A stretch of 49,454 bases of DNA from an uncultured Azospirillum sp. (GTDB lineage Bacteria; Pseudomonadota; Alphaproteobacteria; RF32; CAG-239). Each line of letters starts with the position of its first letter. The stretch's first letter is position 1. Positions 40,682-49,454 of the stretch are shown piece by piece. The notes beneath the pieces were generated by a model, which did no database searches, had not been told where the DNA came from, and saw only the letters and a list, made by a program, of their open reading frames with translations. The stretch is taken from NCBI GenBank assembly GCA_900539605.1, contig UQCS01000011.1, forward strand, positions 1 through 49,454. The letters are read 5' to 3'. The translations under genes and the position numbers were made by a program.

Positions 40682-42880
40682 ATGGAAAATTTATTATCGG
40701 ACGTAGAAATGAATGCCGTGATCGAAGGCAATCATGATAATGTTTTTGCCGTGCTCGGCATTCACCGTGACAAAGGAAGCAAAAATGTGTTTATCCGTGC
40801 CTGGCAACCTCATGCCAGGTCGATTGAAGTGCTGGACCGGCAAGGAAATTCCTGCGGAATGATGGATTGTCTTGATCAACGCGGTTTCTTTCAAATCAAT
40901 CTTGGCGTCGGAGAAAATTTTTCATATCGTTTCAAAATCGAAAATGATCGTGGCGAAGTTTATGAAGCGGAAGACACCTATCGTTTTCAGCCGACGTTGG
41001 GTGATATTGATATCTATTTGCTGGGCGAAGGGAACCATCTTGAGATGTATAAAAAACTCGGCGCTCACGTTTGTGAACAGGACGGTGTAAAGGGCGTCAG
41101 CTTTGCCGTCTGGGCGCCGAACGCCAAACGGGTTTCGGTGGTCGGGAACTTTAATAACTGGGACGGTCGCACCTGCGTGATGCGCAAATATCCGACCTGC
41201 GGGGTATGGGATATTTTTATTCCCGGTCTCGGCGAAGGCGAAGTTTATAAATACGAAATCAAAACTCAGGAAAATTATATTTTAGTCAAATCGGATCCGG
41301 TCGGCTTTTATGCCGAAAAAAGACCGCAAAACGCTTCAATCGTTTACGACCTGAACCATTATCGCTGGAATGACGAAGAATGGATGAGTCATCCTGACCG
41401 CCACAGTCGTCTTAACGGTCCGATGTCGATCTATGAAGTGCATGCCGGTTCGTGGCGCCGGAAAGGAGATGGCGGATCAGAATATCTCAGTTATCGCGAA
41501 ATGGCCGATACGCTGGTTCCTTATGTCACCAACATGGGCTTTACGCATGTTGAATTTTTGCCGTTGGCCGAACATCCGCTGGATGCATCGTGGGGCTATC
41601 AGGTGGTCGGTATGTTTGCGCCGACCAGCCGTTTTGGCACCCCCGACGACCTGCGTTATCTCATTGACAAATTTCACCAATCGGGAATTGCGGTGATCAT
41701 GGACTGGGTTCCGGCTCATTTTCCGAAGGACGGTCACGGGTTGTGTGAGTTTGACGGCACTCATCTCTATGAGCACGCTGATCCGCGCAAAGGTGAACAC
41801 AAAGACTGGGGGACCAAAATTTATAATTACGGCCGTACCGAAGTTTTTAACTATTTATGTACCAACGCTCTTTACTGGCTGAGGGAATATCATATTGACG
41901 GTCTGCGGGTAGACGCGGTGGCTTCGATGCTTTATCTCGATTATTCCCGCAATCCCGGCGAGTGGATCCCCAACATTTACGGCGGTAACGAGAATTTGGA
42001 AGCAATTGCTTTTCTGCGGCGGATGAACGAACTGGTTTACGGTTTGGACCGCGGTGCCTGCACCTGTGCCGAAGAGTCGACCGCATGGCCGATGGTCTCA
42101 CGCCCGACTTCGATGGGCGGTCTCGGGTTCGGTTATAAGTGGAATATGGGCTGGATGAACGATACTCTGCGCTATATCGGCAAAGATCCGATCTATCGTC
42201 AATATCATCACGGCCTGCTTACGTTCGGTTTGCTCTATGCGTTTAACGAAAACTTTATTCTGCCGATTTCTCATGATGAGGTCGTTCACGGTAAGGGGTC
42301 AATGTTGTGCAAAATGCCGGGTGACGAGTGGCAGAAATTTGCCAACCTGCGCGCCTATTACGGCTTTATGTATACTCATCCCGGCAAAAAACTGCTGTTT
42401 ATGGGGTGTGAGTTTGGTCAGGACTGGGAATGGAACTGTGACGAAAGCCTGCGTTGGCATTTGCTGCAGTATCCGATGTATCAGGGAATACAAAATTGTG
42501 TTCGTGACCTCAATCTGATGTACAAGGGCAATGCGCCGCTGTATGAAGCCGATTTTGATTATCGCGGTTTTGAATGGTTGGAACATGCCAACGCCGCCGA
42601 CAGCGTTATTTCTTATATCCGCAAGGGCGAAACCGTAGGCGATTATCTGATTGTGATATGCAATTTTACGCCGGTGGTTCGTCCCGATTATCGAATCGGG
42701 GTTCCCGAAGATTGCGGCTATCAGGAAATTTTTAACAGTGATGACAAAAACTATTGGGGCAGCGGAGTTAAAAATGACGGCGTCCGAAGTGCTGAACGGC
42801 AGGAGTGGAACGGCAAGCCGTACTCGATACAAGTCACACTGCCGGCACTTTCGACGGTTGTTATCAAACCGGTGCGGTAA
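40682..42880 (+). CDS. glgB: 1,4-alpha-glucan branching enzyme
   Basis: A 732-residue GH13 branching enzyme, close to E. coli GlgB (728). It has the N1 and CBM48 domains (to about residue 220, GVSFAVWAPNAKRVSVVGNFNNWDG in part), then the catalytic barrel. The nucleophile is D411 in GLRVDAVASMLYLDY and the acid/base E464 in CAEESTAWP; their 53-residue spacing equals that in E. coli. NFILPISHDEVVHGKGS is conserved. The enzyme makes alpha-1,6 branches in glycogen. AGAGG lies upstream of the ATG. It is the first gene of a three-gene operon, with glgX 26 bases downstream. Confidence 0.98.
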   Translation: MENLLSDVEMNAVIEGNHDNVFAVLGIHRDKGSKNVFIRAWQPHARSIEVLDRQGNSCGMMDCLDQRGFFQINLGVGENFSYRFKIENDRGEVYEAEDTYRFQPTLGDIDIYLLGEGNHLEMYKKLGAHVCEQDGVKGVSFAVWAPNAKRVSVVGNFNNWDGRTCVMRKYPTCGVWDIFIPGLGEGEVYKYEIKTQENYILVKSDPVGFYAEKRPQNASIVYDLNHYRWNDEEWMSHPDRHSRLNGPMSIYEVHAGSWRRKGDGGSEYLSYREMADTLVPYVTNMGFTHVEFLPLAEHPLDASWGYQVVGMFAPTSRFGTPDDLRYLIDKFHQSGIAVIMDWVPAHFPKDGHGLCEFDGTHLYEHADPRKGEHKDWGTKIYNYGRTEVFNYLCTNALYWLREYHIDGLRVDAVASMLYLDYSRNPGEWIPNIYGGNENLEAIAFLRRMNELVYGLDRGACTCAEESTAWPMVSRPTSMGGLGFGYKWNMGWMNDTLRYIGKDPIYRQYHHGLLTFGLLYAFNENFILPISHDEVVHGKGSMLCKMPGDEWQKFANLRAYYGFMYTHPGKKLLFMGCEFGQDWEWNCDESLRWHLLQYPMYQGIQNCVRDLNLMYKGNAPLYEADFDYRGFEWLEHANAADSVISYIRKGETVGDYLIVICNFTPVVRPDYRIGVPEDCGYQEIFNSDDKNYWGSGVKNDGVRSAERQEWNGKPYSIQVTLPALSTVVIKPVR

Positions 42881-42906
42881 TATATTAAACGCCGGGAGAA
42901 ACAAAA

Positions 42907-44982
42907 ATGAGCAATTTGAAAACGCAACCGGGAACTTCATATCCGCTGGGATCGGTTTTTGACGGAAAAGGGGTAAACTTTGCTCTCTTTTCCGCTCATG
43001 CTTCAAAAGTGGAATTGTGTTTGTTCAATAAAAGCGGAACCGAAGAGACTGACCGTATTGCCATTGAAAGCAATGATAACAATATTTGGCATGTGTATGT
43101 TGCCGGACTGAAACCGGGACAGATTTATGGTTACCGGGTATACGGACCCTACAAACCGGAAGAAGGACATCGTTTTAATCCTAACAAACTGCTGTTTGAT
43201 CCTTATGGAAAAAAACTGAGCGGCAAGTTGATTTGGCATAAGGCGATTTTCGGCTATAATCCCGACAGTCCGGACAAGGATTTGTCTTTTAATGAGTTAG
43301 ACAGTGCCCCGTATGTGCCAAAATCGGTCGTGGTTGACGACCTTTACGATTGGGAAGGGGATCAGCGACCCGGCTATGCCTTTAACGAAACAATTATTTA
43401 CGAGGCACATGTGCGCGGTTTTACCAAGTTGCATCCCAAAATTCCCGACCGTCGCCGCGGTACCTTTGCCGGCATGGGGTCGGAAGCGGTCGCCGGTTAT
43501 CTTAAAGGGCTGGGCGTAACCGCGGTGGAATTGTTGCCTGTCCATGCCTATTTCGGCAACCGCCATCAAAAGGGCTTTCCCCGCAACAATTACTGGGGCT
43601 ATGAGAGCAGCAGTTTTTTTGCACCTGAACAGTCTTATTTGTCTTGCGACGATATCGACGAATTTAAAAATATGGTCAAACTTTATCACCGGCACGGGTT
43701 GGAAGTGATACTTGACGTAGTTTACAATCATACCGGCGAGGGCAATCAGCTGGGGCCGACTCTTTGTTATCGCGGTATTGACAATGCCTCTTACTATACG
43801 CTCAATTCCGAAAACAAGCGGTATTACTATGACAGTACCGGTTGCGGGGCTTCGATCAATGCCGAAAACCCTTATGTGGTGCGTTTGATATTGGATTCGT
43901 TGCGTTACTGGACCGAAGTGATGCATGTTGACGGTTTTCGTTTTGATTTGACGACGGCGTTGTGCCGCAAGAAAACAAACTTTACCACCGAATGCGGTTT
44001 TTTGTATGCCGTGCGCCAGGATCCGGTTTTAAAAGACGTGAAATTAATTGCCGAGCCTTGGGATGTTGGTGCCGGCGGTTACCAGTTAGGGGCGTTTCCG
44101 CCCGGTTGGGGAGAATGGAACGACCGCTATCGTGATGTGGTGCGTCGTTTTTGGAAGGGCGATCAATATCAGACTGCCGAATTGGCGAGCCGCATTTCGG
44201 GTTCCAGTGATATTTTCAATTATCATAACCGCGATATCTGGAGCAGCGTCAATTTTGTAACCGCCCACGATGGTTTCAGTTTAAACGATTTGGTCAGTTA
44301 TAATCTCAAGCACAACTCCGCTAACGGCGAAGACAATCGCGACGGCACCAACGCCAACTGGAGTTGGAACTCAGGTCAGGAAGGTGAGACCGATAATCAA
44401 ACCGTGATTGAAAATCGTCGTGTGCGGATGAGGGCGATGATGGCGACGCTGCTGCTTTCGTTCGGCACCCCGATGATTTTTGCCGGTGACGAGTTTCTGC
44501 ATCCGCAGTTGGGCAATAACAATCCGTATTGTCAGGATAATGTTTTGACCTGGCTTGCGTGGGAAGCGATTGATCAGCAGGGACGCGAGTTCACTCGCTT
44601 TGTCCGAAGCCTTATCCGTTTGCGCCGCAAGTTGAAAATTTTTGATAAAAAGCATTTCTTCAGTGGCAAACACGGTCCGGACGGAATTAAGGATCTGACC
44701 TGGTATAACGAGACCGGCAGGGAATTTGTCGATGCGGACTGGTATGACGGCAGCCGCAAATCTCTGTCTTATTGTATCCATCGCCGCGACCGTTTTATTT
44801 TGGGCATATTTAATGCCAACGACATCCGTCAGGCTTGGAAACTGCCGATGCTCGGCAAAGGCCTCAGTTGGAATTTGCTGCTGGACACTTCCGACAAGTT
44901 TACCGCTCACAAAAACGTTCGTTCGGGAGCAGTGGTGGAAATTCCGGCATGGAGCGTATTATTGTTTGAAATCAAAAAATAG
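42907..44982 (+). CDS. glgX: Glycogen debranching enzyme
   Basis: A 691-residue GH13 isoamylase-type debranching enzyme. The N-terminal CBM48 region begins PGTSYPLGSVFDGKGVNFALFS. The catalytic nucleophile is D347 in VDGFRFDLTTAL, the acid/base E383 in LIAEPWDVG, and the third Asp lies in TAHDGFSLNDLVSYN. GlgX removes the short stubs left by phosphorylase on glycogen branches, freeing maltotetraose-like oligosaccharides. GGGAG precedes the ATG. The gene lies 26 bases after glgB and 12 before malQ. The expected partner phosphorylase is coded at 23086-25557. Confidence 0.96.
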   Translation: MSNLKTQPGTSYPLGSVFDGKGVNFALFSAHASKVELCLFNKSGTEETDRIAIESNDNNIWHVYVAGLKPGQIYGYRVYGPYKPEEGHRFNPNKLLFDPYGKKLSGKLIWHKAIFGYNPDSPDKDLSFNELDSAPYVPKSVVVDDLYDWEGDQRPGYAFNETIIYEAHVRGFTKLHPKIPDRRRGTFAGMGSEAVAGYLKGLGVTAVELLPVHAYFGNRHQKGFPRNNYWGYESSSFFAPEQSYLSCDDIDEFKNMVKLYHRHGLEVILDVVYNHTGEGNQLGPTLCYRGIDNASYYTLNSENKRYYYDSTGCGASINAENPYVVRLILDSLRYWTEVMHVDGFRFDLTTALCRKKTNFTTECGFLYAVRQDPVLKDVKLIAEPWDVGAGGYQLGAFPPGWGEWNDRYRDVVRRFWKGDQYQTAELASRISGSSDIFNYHNRDIWSSVNFVTAHDGFSLNDLVSYNLKHNSANGEDNRDGTNANWSWNSGQEGETDNQTVIENRRVRMRAMMATLLLSFGTPMIFAGDEFLHPQLGNNNPYCQDNVLTWLAWEAIDQQGREFTRFVRSLIRLRRKLKIFDKKHFFSGKHGPDGIKDLTWYNETGREFVDADWYDGSRKSLSYCIHRRDRFILGIFNANDIRQAWKLPMLGKGLSWNLLLDTSDKFTAHKNVRSGAVVEIPAWSVLLFEIKK

Positions 44983-44994
44983 GGGGAGAAGATT

Positions 44995-47142
44995 ATGGAT
45001 GAAAAACTGCAACAGTTGGCGGACCGTCTCGGCATTGCGACGGCTTATACCGATGTCGGATTAAAAACCGGCAGTCATCAGGTTGACGAAGACACGGTGC
45101 GATTTTTTGCCGGAGTGTTGGGCTTTAAGGCCGGTAATGCCGGTGAAGTGACACGTTCGTTGCGGGCGTTGGATAACCGCCGTTGGCAAAATGTTCTGGA
45201 GCCGGTGTATGTGGTTTTGCAGAATCGCAAGGTTTTTGATGCGGTGGTTTCGGAAGCGGAAGCCGAGGGTGATTTTACCCTGACGCTGACCAGTCGCCAG
45301 ACCGGCGTTAAAAGCGATGTTTCCTTTGTTGTCCTCACTCTTCCCGAAAGTCGCGTTGTTGCTGGTAAAAAGTATCAAAAGTTGGAAATTGAGATCACTT
45401 CCGACGTTGAAATCGGTTACTATGATGCCGAGTTAACCACGACCGGGGGCACTTACGGCACCTTGCTTGCGGTTGCGCCCGAAAAATGTTACCGGTTGTC
45501 CGGCCTTGACGAAAAGAAACTATGGGGTTTCAGCGTTCAGTTGTATTCTTTGCGCAGCCACCGCAATTGGGGAATCGGCGATTTTACCGATCTTTACGAT
45601 TTTGTCAGTATGTGCGGCCGTTGCGGCGCCGATATTATCGGATTGAATCCCGTTAACGTCCTCGGGCATTGTTTTCCCGAAGAGGCCAGCCCGTATTCAT
45701 CGGTCAGCCGCCTGTTTCTAAATCCGATTTATATTGACGTCGAAAAAGTGCCGGAGTTTCGTTCTGAGGACCGTTACGCGGTTGAAGCGGAAATTGCCGA
45801 ACTCAATGCCTCGGAGACAATCGAATATGGGCGGGTCTATCCTCTCAAGATTAAAGTTCTGAAAGTTTTATACCAACGTATGCTGCAAAATCCGGAAAGA
45901 ATGCGCGAATTTGAAAAATTTTGCCGTTGCAAGGGCGAAAGTTTGGAAAATCTGGTTACTTTTCAAGCCTTGTACGAAGATAAATGGCAAACCCATTGGG
46001 GCGGCTGGCGCGCTTGGGAAAAAGAATTCCGCAAACCGGTAACAGCTGCAGTAAAAAAATACCGCAAAGAGCAGGCCGAACGCCTCGACTTTTTCAAATT
46101 TTTGCAATTTGAGGCCGAGCGTCAATTATGTGCGGTTTCGGCCCATGTTAAGGATGCGGGGTTGAAGATCGGCATTTACCGCGACCTGCCAGTCGGTGTC
46201 GGCCGTGACAGTGCCGAATTGTGGAGTGATGACGGATTGTATTTGCGCGAGAGCGGTGCCGGAGCGCCGCCGGATATCTTCTTCCCTACCGGACAAAAAT
46301 GGAATCTTGGTGCTTTTAATCCGTTTGAGTTAAAGGCCCGTGCTTATCAGCCGTTTATCAAAATTATCCGCGCGGCGGCCGAAGGTGCGGGAGCGTTGCG
46401 TTTGGACCATGTGATGAGTCTGATGCGCCTGTTTGTGATACCCGAAGCCGCCGGGGCCGCCGGTACCTATATTATGTACAATTTCGAAGATATGCTGAAC
46501 ATTGTTGCGATCGAAAGTCACCTGAACCGTTGCATGATCGTCGGCGAAAGTATCGGTAATATTCCGGAAGGCTTTCTTGACAAGATTGCGGCTCGCGGCA
46601 TTATGTCGATGAGCGTTTTATGGAGTGAGCGCTGGGACGCTGGTTGGGGTGATTTCAAGTCCCCATATCAGTACCCCGAAAATGTTGTGACTTCGGTCGG
46701 AACTCATGATATGGCGCCGCTTAAGATGTGGTGGTTTGGTTATGATATTGCCCTCTCGCGTCAGTTGGGAATTATCGGCAACGATCAGGAAATGGCTGAT
46801 AATTATCATAAACGCGAAGCCGATCGTTGGAAATTGTTGAAAGCTTTGGATGAAAATCAGGTTTGGCCAGAAGACAACCGCCGTCACAGCGACTATCTGT
46901 TCGGTGAGGGGTATCCGGAAGGACTGGAAGAAGCGGTTCATCGTTTTATGGCCCGCAGTTGTTCGAAAATCTTTTTGGTTCAGCCTGAAGACGTTTTCCA
47001 GGTTGACAAATTGCAAAATCTGCCGGGAACCGACCGTGACAAGCATCCCAACTGGCGCCGCAAACTGCCGGTAAATCTCGAGGATATGGAGAATTCATTG
47101 TCCTATTATCGTAATATTGCCGCAATTAAAAAAGAAAGATAA
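44995..47142 (+). CDS. malQ: 4-alpha-glucanotransferase (amylomaltase)
   Basis: A 715-residue GH77 enzyme, near the length of E. coli MalQ (694). The nucleophile is D471 in LRLDHVMSLMRLF, the acid/base E518 in IVGESIGNIP, and SVGTHDMAPLKMWW holds the third Asp. The N-terminus has the extra domain typical of the long MalQ type. It shuffles glucan chains between maltooligosaccharides, releasing glucose, and recycles the short products of GlgX into substrates for phosphorylase. A strong GGGGGAG lies before the ATG, 12 bases after glgX. A terminator follows about 30 bases after the stop. Confidence 0.96.
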   Translation: MDEKLQQLADRLGIATAYTDVGLKTGSHQVDEDTVRFFAGVLGFKAGNAGEVTRSLRALDNRRWQNVLEPVYVVLQNRKVFDAVVSEAEAEGDFTLTLTSRQTGVKSDVSFVVLTLPESRVVAGKKYQKLEIEITSDVEIGYYDAELTTTGGTYGTLLAVAPEKCYRLSGLDEKKLWGFSVQLYSLRSHRNWGIGDFTDLYDFVSMCGRCGADIIGLNPVNVLGHCFPEEASPYSSVSRLFLNPIYIDVEKVPEFRSEDRYAVEAEIAELNASETIEYGRVYPLKIKVLKVLYQRMLQNPERMREFEKFCRCKGESLENLVTFQALYEDKWQTHWGGWRAWEKEFRKPVTAAVKKYRKEQAERLDFFKFLQFEAERQLCAVSAHVKDAGLKIGIYRDLPVGVGRDSAELWSDDGLYLRESGAGAPPDIFFPTGQKWNLGAFNPFELKARAYQPFIKIIRAAAEGAGALRLDHVMSLMRLFVIPEAAGAAGTYIMYNFEDMLNIVAIESHLNRCMIVGESIGNIPEGFLDKIAARGIMSMSVLWSERWDAGWGDFKSPYQYPENVVTSVGTHDMAPLKMWWFGYDIALSRQLGIIGNDQEMADNYHKREADRWKLLKALDENQVWPEDNRRHSDYLFGEGYPEGLEEAVHRFMARSCSKIFLVQPEDVFQVDKLQNLPGTDRDKHPNWRRKLPVNLEDMENSLSYYRNIAAIKKER

Positions 47143-47171
47143 CTGTTAAAAAACAAAATGATCTCTTATAA

Positions 47172-47203
47172 AAAATTCCCCGATTTTCGGGGGATTTTTT
47201 TGT
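47172..47203 (+). terminator. Terminator of the glg operon
   Basis: CCCCGA pairs with TCGGGG around a 3-base loop, followed by a T tract. An A-rich left flank suggests it may work in both directions. Confidence 0.75.
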
Positions 47204-47217
47204 ATTTCTTAAAAAAT

Positions 47218-47247
47218 GTATCAAAAAAAGGATCATTTTTTTGATAC
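47218..47247. promoter_or_regulatory. A-tract/GATC/T-tract palindrome, leader of autotransporter 2
   Basis: GTATC, seven A, GGATCA, seven T and GATAC form a 30-bp near-perfect dyad. It is the counterpart of 20073-20104 and is followed by the same CAGGCAAA word. No inverted second copy is seen upstream here, where the malQ terminator lies. Confidence 0.6.
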
Positions 47248-47333
47248 AGGCAAATTGTACAACAAAGAAGAATGAAGATCAAGAAGATTGTGAAAATATC
47301 AATAGCTTAGGAGAAAGGATCAAAAGAAGCAAA

Positions 47334-47355
47334 ATGTATCAAAAAAATGATCGTT
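47334..47355. promoter_or_regulatory. Second GATC half-site before autotransporter 2
   Basis: ATGTATCAAAAAAATGATCG lies 118 bases after the first site and 32 bases before the gene start, the same layout as before autotransporter 1. Confidence 0.55.
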
Positions 47356-47386
47356 TAACGATTATAATTTAAAATTGAGGAATAAG

Positions 47387-49454
47387 ATGAGAAACACAAG
47401 ACTATCGGCGGCGGTTCTGCTGCTGTCCGCCACTTTTCTGACTGACCCGGCTGTAGGACAGGTCTATACGCCGACTCTGGGTAACAACAGCGCTTTTACA
47501 ATCAATCAGATTTCTGAAACTGATTATGACAAAGCCAATCCGGAAATGTTTGTCGGTTATCGGTTGGACAGTGAGGGAAAACCGGTAAAAGATTTTTATC
47601 GTATCAATTTGCGCCGTGACAAAATCTATACGGTCGAATACAAAGACAAAGTAAATACACGAGAAGAGACCGGGGCTGAATTTGCATTCAACGGCGGCGC
47701 TTTTTCATATGATGATATCAAAAGAGGCGTAAGCATTGTTGAAACTCTTTTCCGCAATAATGTAACAAATATACAATTGACCGGTACGGAAACGAAAAAC
47801 AATACGGTTACGATCAGAGGCGGCGCATTCTATAACGAAGGATCAATAGAGAATTTGCAGGCCGATTTTATCGGTAATACGGCTCATGCTAAAATTGTTA
47901 TTCCGAAACAAAGTGACGGAGCTGCCGAAGTCTATGGAGGAGCTGTTTACAATAGCGGATATATTAAAAATATAGAAGGTGACTTTATCAATAATAATGT
48001 CAGCGCCAGTCTTACCTTTTTAGGCGGCGGCAGTGGTCATACGCCGTCGGAAGGAGGTGCCGTTTATAATGAAGGCTGGATAGACAACATTAAAGGTGAT
48101 TTTATAAATAATCAGGCCGGTTGGAACGGTGGTGCAATTACGGTTGAACAAGAAAGCCAAATTGAGAGAATTGAAGGCAATTTTATCAATAACAAGACTT
48201 CCGGCATGAACAGTTATGGTGGCGCTATTGCCGTTAAAGGAGAAGTTAACGAAATCCATGGCAACTTCGTTAACAACATGACGACCGTCGACGGCGGTGC
48301 AATCGGAATTATGAATAACGGCAGCAACAATGGTGAAGTCGGAAAAATTAGCGGGAATTTTGTCAGCAATGGGGTAAAAGGTGACATGGCTTATTTGCGG
48401 GGAGGAGCAGTTTCCATTCGCCATGGGGGCACATCTCCGGTTATTGATGCCGATTTTATCAATAATTATGCCGTTAATACCCGGGTGCTTTCAGGTTATG
48501 ATCTTCAGGCACGTGTTGTTGCGACCGGCGGTGCGATAGATACATATGCTGATACAACCTTTGTTGCGGATAATGTTCATCACATTTTCAGCGGTAATTA
48601 TACACTTGACAAATATGGTAAAGAATACAATGCATTGTTTGTCAATTCACGTTCGGCACCAACCATAAGTTTTCATGCCGTGCAAAACGGACAATGGATT
48701 ATTAATGACAGTATTAAAGGGGGAGATAACCGCGTCAGTACCATTCAATACCCCTATCAATATAATCTGTCATTTAGCGGAGACGGCAGCGGAACGGTAT
48801 GGATTAATAATGATATTATTAACGCCGGCAATATCAAAGTTGAGGACACGACCCTTCGCTTTGGCGCATATCAGCATGATGACCGGACGGCCACAAACTG
48901 GGACGGTCATGGCCGGATTGTCAACGGCGTTGACGGGCGTGATCCGGTAACTTCGCTGTCACTGCTGAAATCAAATTTGGATTTGTTTAATCACTATCAG
49001 GATACGATAGAGCTGAAAGATTATCTTGCAGCGAGCAGCTTTTTGCATATTGACGTTGATGTCGAGAACTTGACGGCTGATACGCTAAAGGTTAACGGCG
49101 ATGTGTCAGGAGCGACCAAACTGATTCTTTATCCGACCTCCAATAAGGATATCCGCGGCCGGTCAATTGTATTTGCAACGTCACAGGGTGATGCAACCGG
49201 TGACAAGTTCTCATTTGTTGTCTCGCGTGTTTATACCAGTCCATATATGTTTGATGTTGTTTATCATCAGCTTGGAGAAGGGGAGAATCAATGGTCGTTG
49301 GTGATGAACAACGAGATTAATCCGGATGCGGATGCAAAACCTGATGTCCCGGATGTACCAACTCCTCCGACTCCAAATATCCCGACCACTGACAACCGCA
49401 AAGTAGCGCCGGAAGTGATTGCCTATCAGGCACTGCCGGTGGCAGCACTGGAAC
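47387..49454 (+). CDS. Autotransporter adhesin with Pmp-like repeats, 3' end beyond the window
   Basis: Open for 689 codons from the ATG at 47387 to the window edge, without a stop. GAGGAA lies 6 bases before the ATG. A signal peptide (about residues 1-25, ending PAVGQ) is followed by at least eight repeats of the type GGA(V/I/F), a variable tyrosine/asparagine segment, then GDFINN or GNFVNN. These are FxxN/GGA units like those of chlamydial Pmp proteins and predict a right-handed beta-helix. A proline-rich hinge (PDVPDVPTPPTPNIP) near 650 precedes VAPEVIAYQALPVAALE. This aligns with VAPEVVAAAGMHEAALE, the junction to the beta-barrel in the other autotransporter. The missing part should therefore be the barrel. 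Confidence 0.85.
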   Translation, partial: MRNTRLSAAVLLLSATFLTDPAVGQVYTPTLGNNSAFTINQISETDYDKANPEMFVGYRLDSEGKPVKDFYRINLRRDKIYTVEYKDKVNTREETGAEFAFNGGAFSYDDIKRGVSIVETLFRNNVTNIQLTGTETKNNTVTIRGGAFYNEGSIENLQADFIGNTAHAKIVIPKQSDGAAEVYGGAVYNSGYIKNIEGDFINNNVSASLTFLGGGSGHTPSEGGAVYNEGWIDNIKGDFINNQAGWNGGAITVEQESQIERIEGNFINNKTSGMNSYGGAIAVKGEVNEIHGNFVNNMTTVDGGAIGIMNNGSNNGEVGKISGNFVSNGVKGDMAYLRGGAVSIRHGGTSPVIDADFINNYAVNTRVLSGYDLQARVVATGGAIDTYADTTFVADNVHHIFSGNYTLDKYGKEYNALFVNSRSAPTISFHAVQNGQWIINDSIKGGDNRVSTIQYPYQYNLSFSGDGSGTVWINNDIINAGNIKVEDTTLRFGAYQHDDRTATNWDGHGRIVNGVDGRDPVTSLSLLKSNLDLFNHYQDTIELKDYLAASSFLHIDVDVENLTADTLKVNGDVSGATKLILYPTSNKDIRGRSIVFATSQGDATGDKFSFVVSRVYTSPYMFDVVYHQLGEGENQWSLVMNNEINPDADAKPDVPDVPTPPTPNIPTTDNRKVAPEVIAYQALPVAALE

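Overview
The window looks like chromosomal DNA of a Gram-negative alphaproteobacterium, plausibly one of the host- or gut-associated, moderate-GC lineages. The main evidence is a PopZ/DUF2497 protein, a LexA whose own promoter carries the alphaproteobacterial GTTC-N7-GTTC operator, DUF2934 and divergent polysaccharide deacetylase genes, TolC-type outer membrane proteins and autotransporters. Taxonomy is inferred from gene content only. Most of the window is dense housekeeping sequence. I saw no transposase, phage module, rRNA or CRISPR array. Promoters with TTG-type -35 boxes and GC-rich hairpin plus T-run terminators recur throughout.

Layout. 1-1.8 kb: an L,D-transpeptidase-like (DUF2778) protein and a small membrane protein, both on the minus strand, separated by a cluster of terminator-like hairpins and one perfect DnaA box. 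2-5.9 kb: an apparent operon of a HAD phosphatase, a membrane-anchored MEMO1-AMMECR1 fusion and an M49 (DPP III family) peptidase. 6-10.9 kb: two small membrane or lipoprotein genes, dnaE and a polytopic membrane protein. 11-16.8 kb: a DUF2207 protein, a stand-alone GlmU-type nucleotidyltransferase, a small anchored protein, oligoendopeptidase F and an orphan gene. 16.9-19.8 kb: a VirB8-like protein divergent from a TolC-like lipoprotein with a C-terminal Ig-like domain. 20-23 kb: a complete autotransporter behind an unusual repeat-rich leader. 23-36.5 kb: glycogen phosphorylase, TolC, PopZ, ValRS, a 702-residue orphan, LexA, LysRS and a YibQ-like deacetylase. 36.7-40.5 kb: two tandem DUF1796 genes, tRNA-Leu(CAA), a TPR-methyltransferase fusion and a DUF2934 protein. 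40.6-47.1 kb: a glgB-glgX-malQ operon which, with glgP at 23-25.5 kb, makes up the breakdown and remodelling half of glycogen metabolism. 47.2 kb to the end: a second autotransporter, cut by the window edge, behind the same kind of leader as the first.

The most interesting feature is that shared leader. Both autotransporter genes are preceded by a 30-32 bp A-tract/GATC/T-tract palindrome and, about 120 bp further on, a second half-site just before the ribosome binding site. The two leaders align without gaps between these sites. In front of the first gene a 23-bp perfect inverted copy lies upstream, so a segment carrying a promoter is flanked by inverted repeats. This could be an invertible or methylation-sensitive switch for surface adhesins. 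Both passenger domains carry GGA(I/V)/FxxN repeats like those of chlamydial Pmp proteins.
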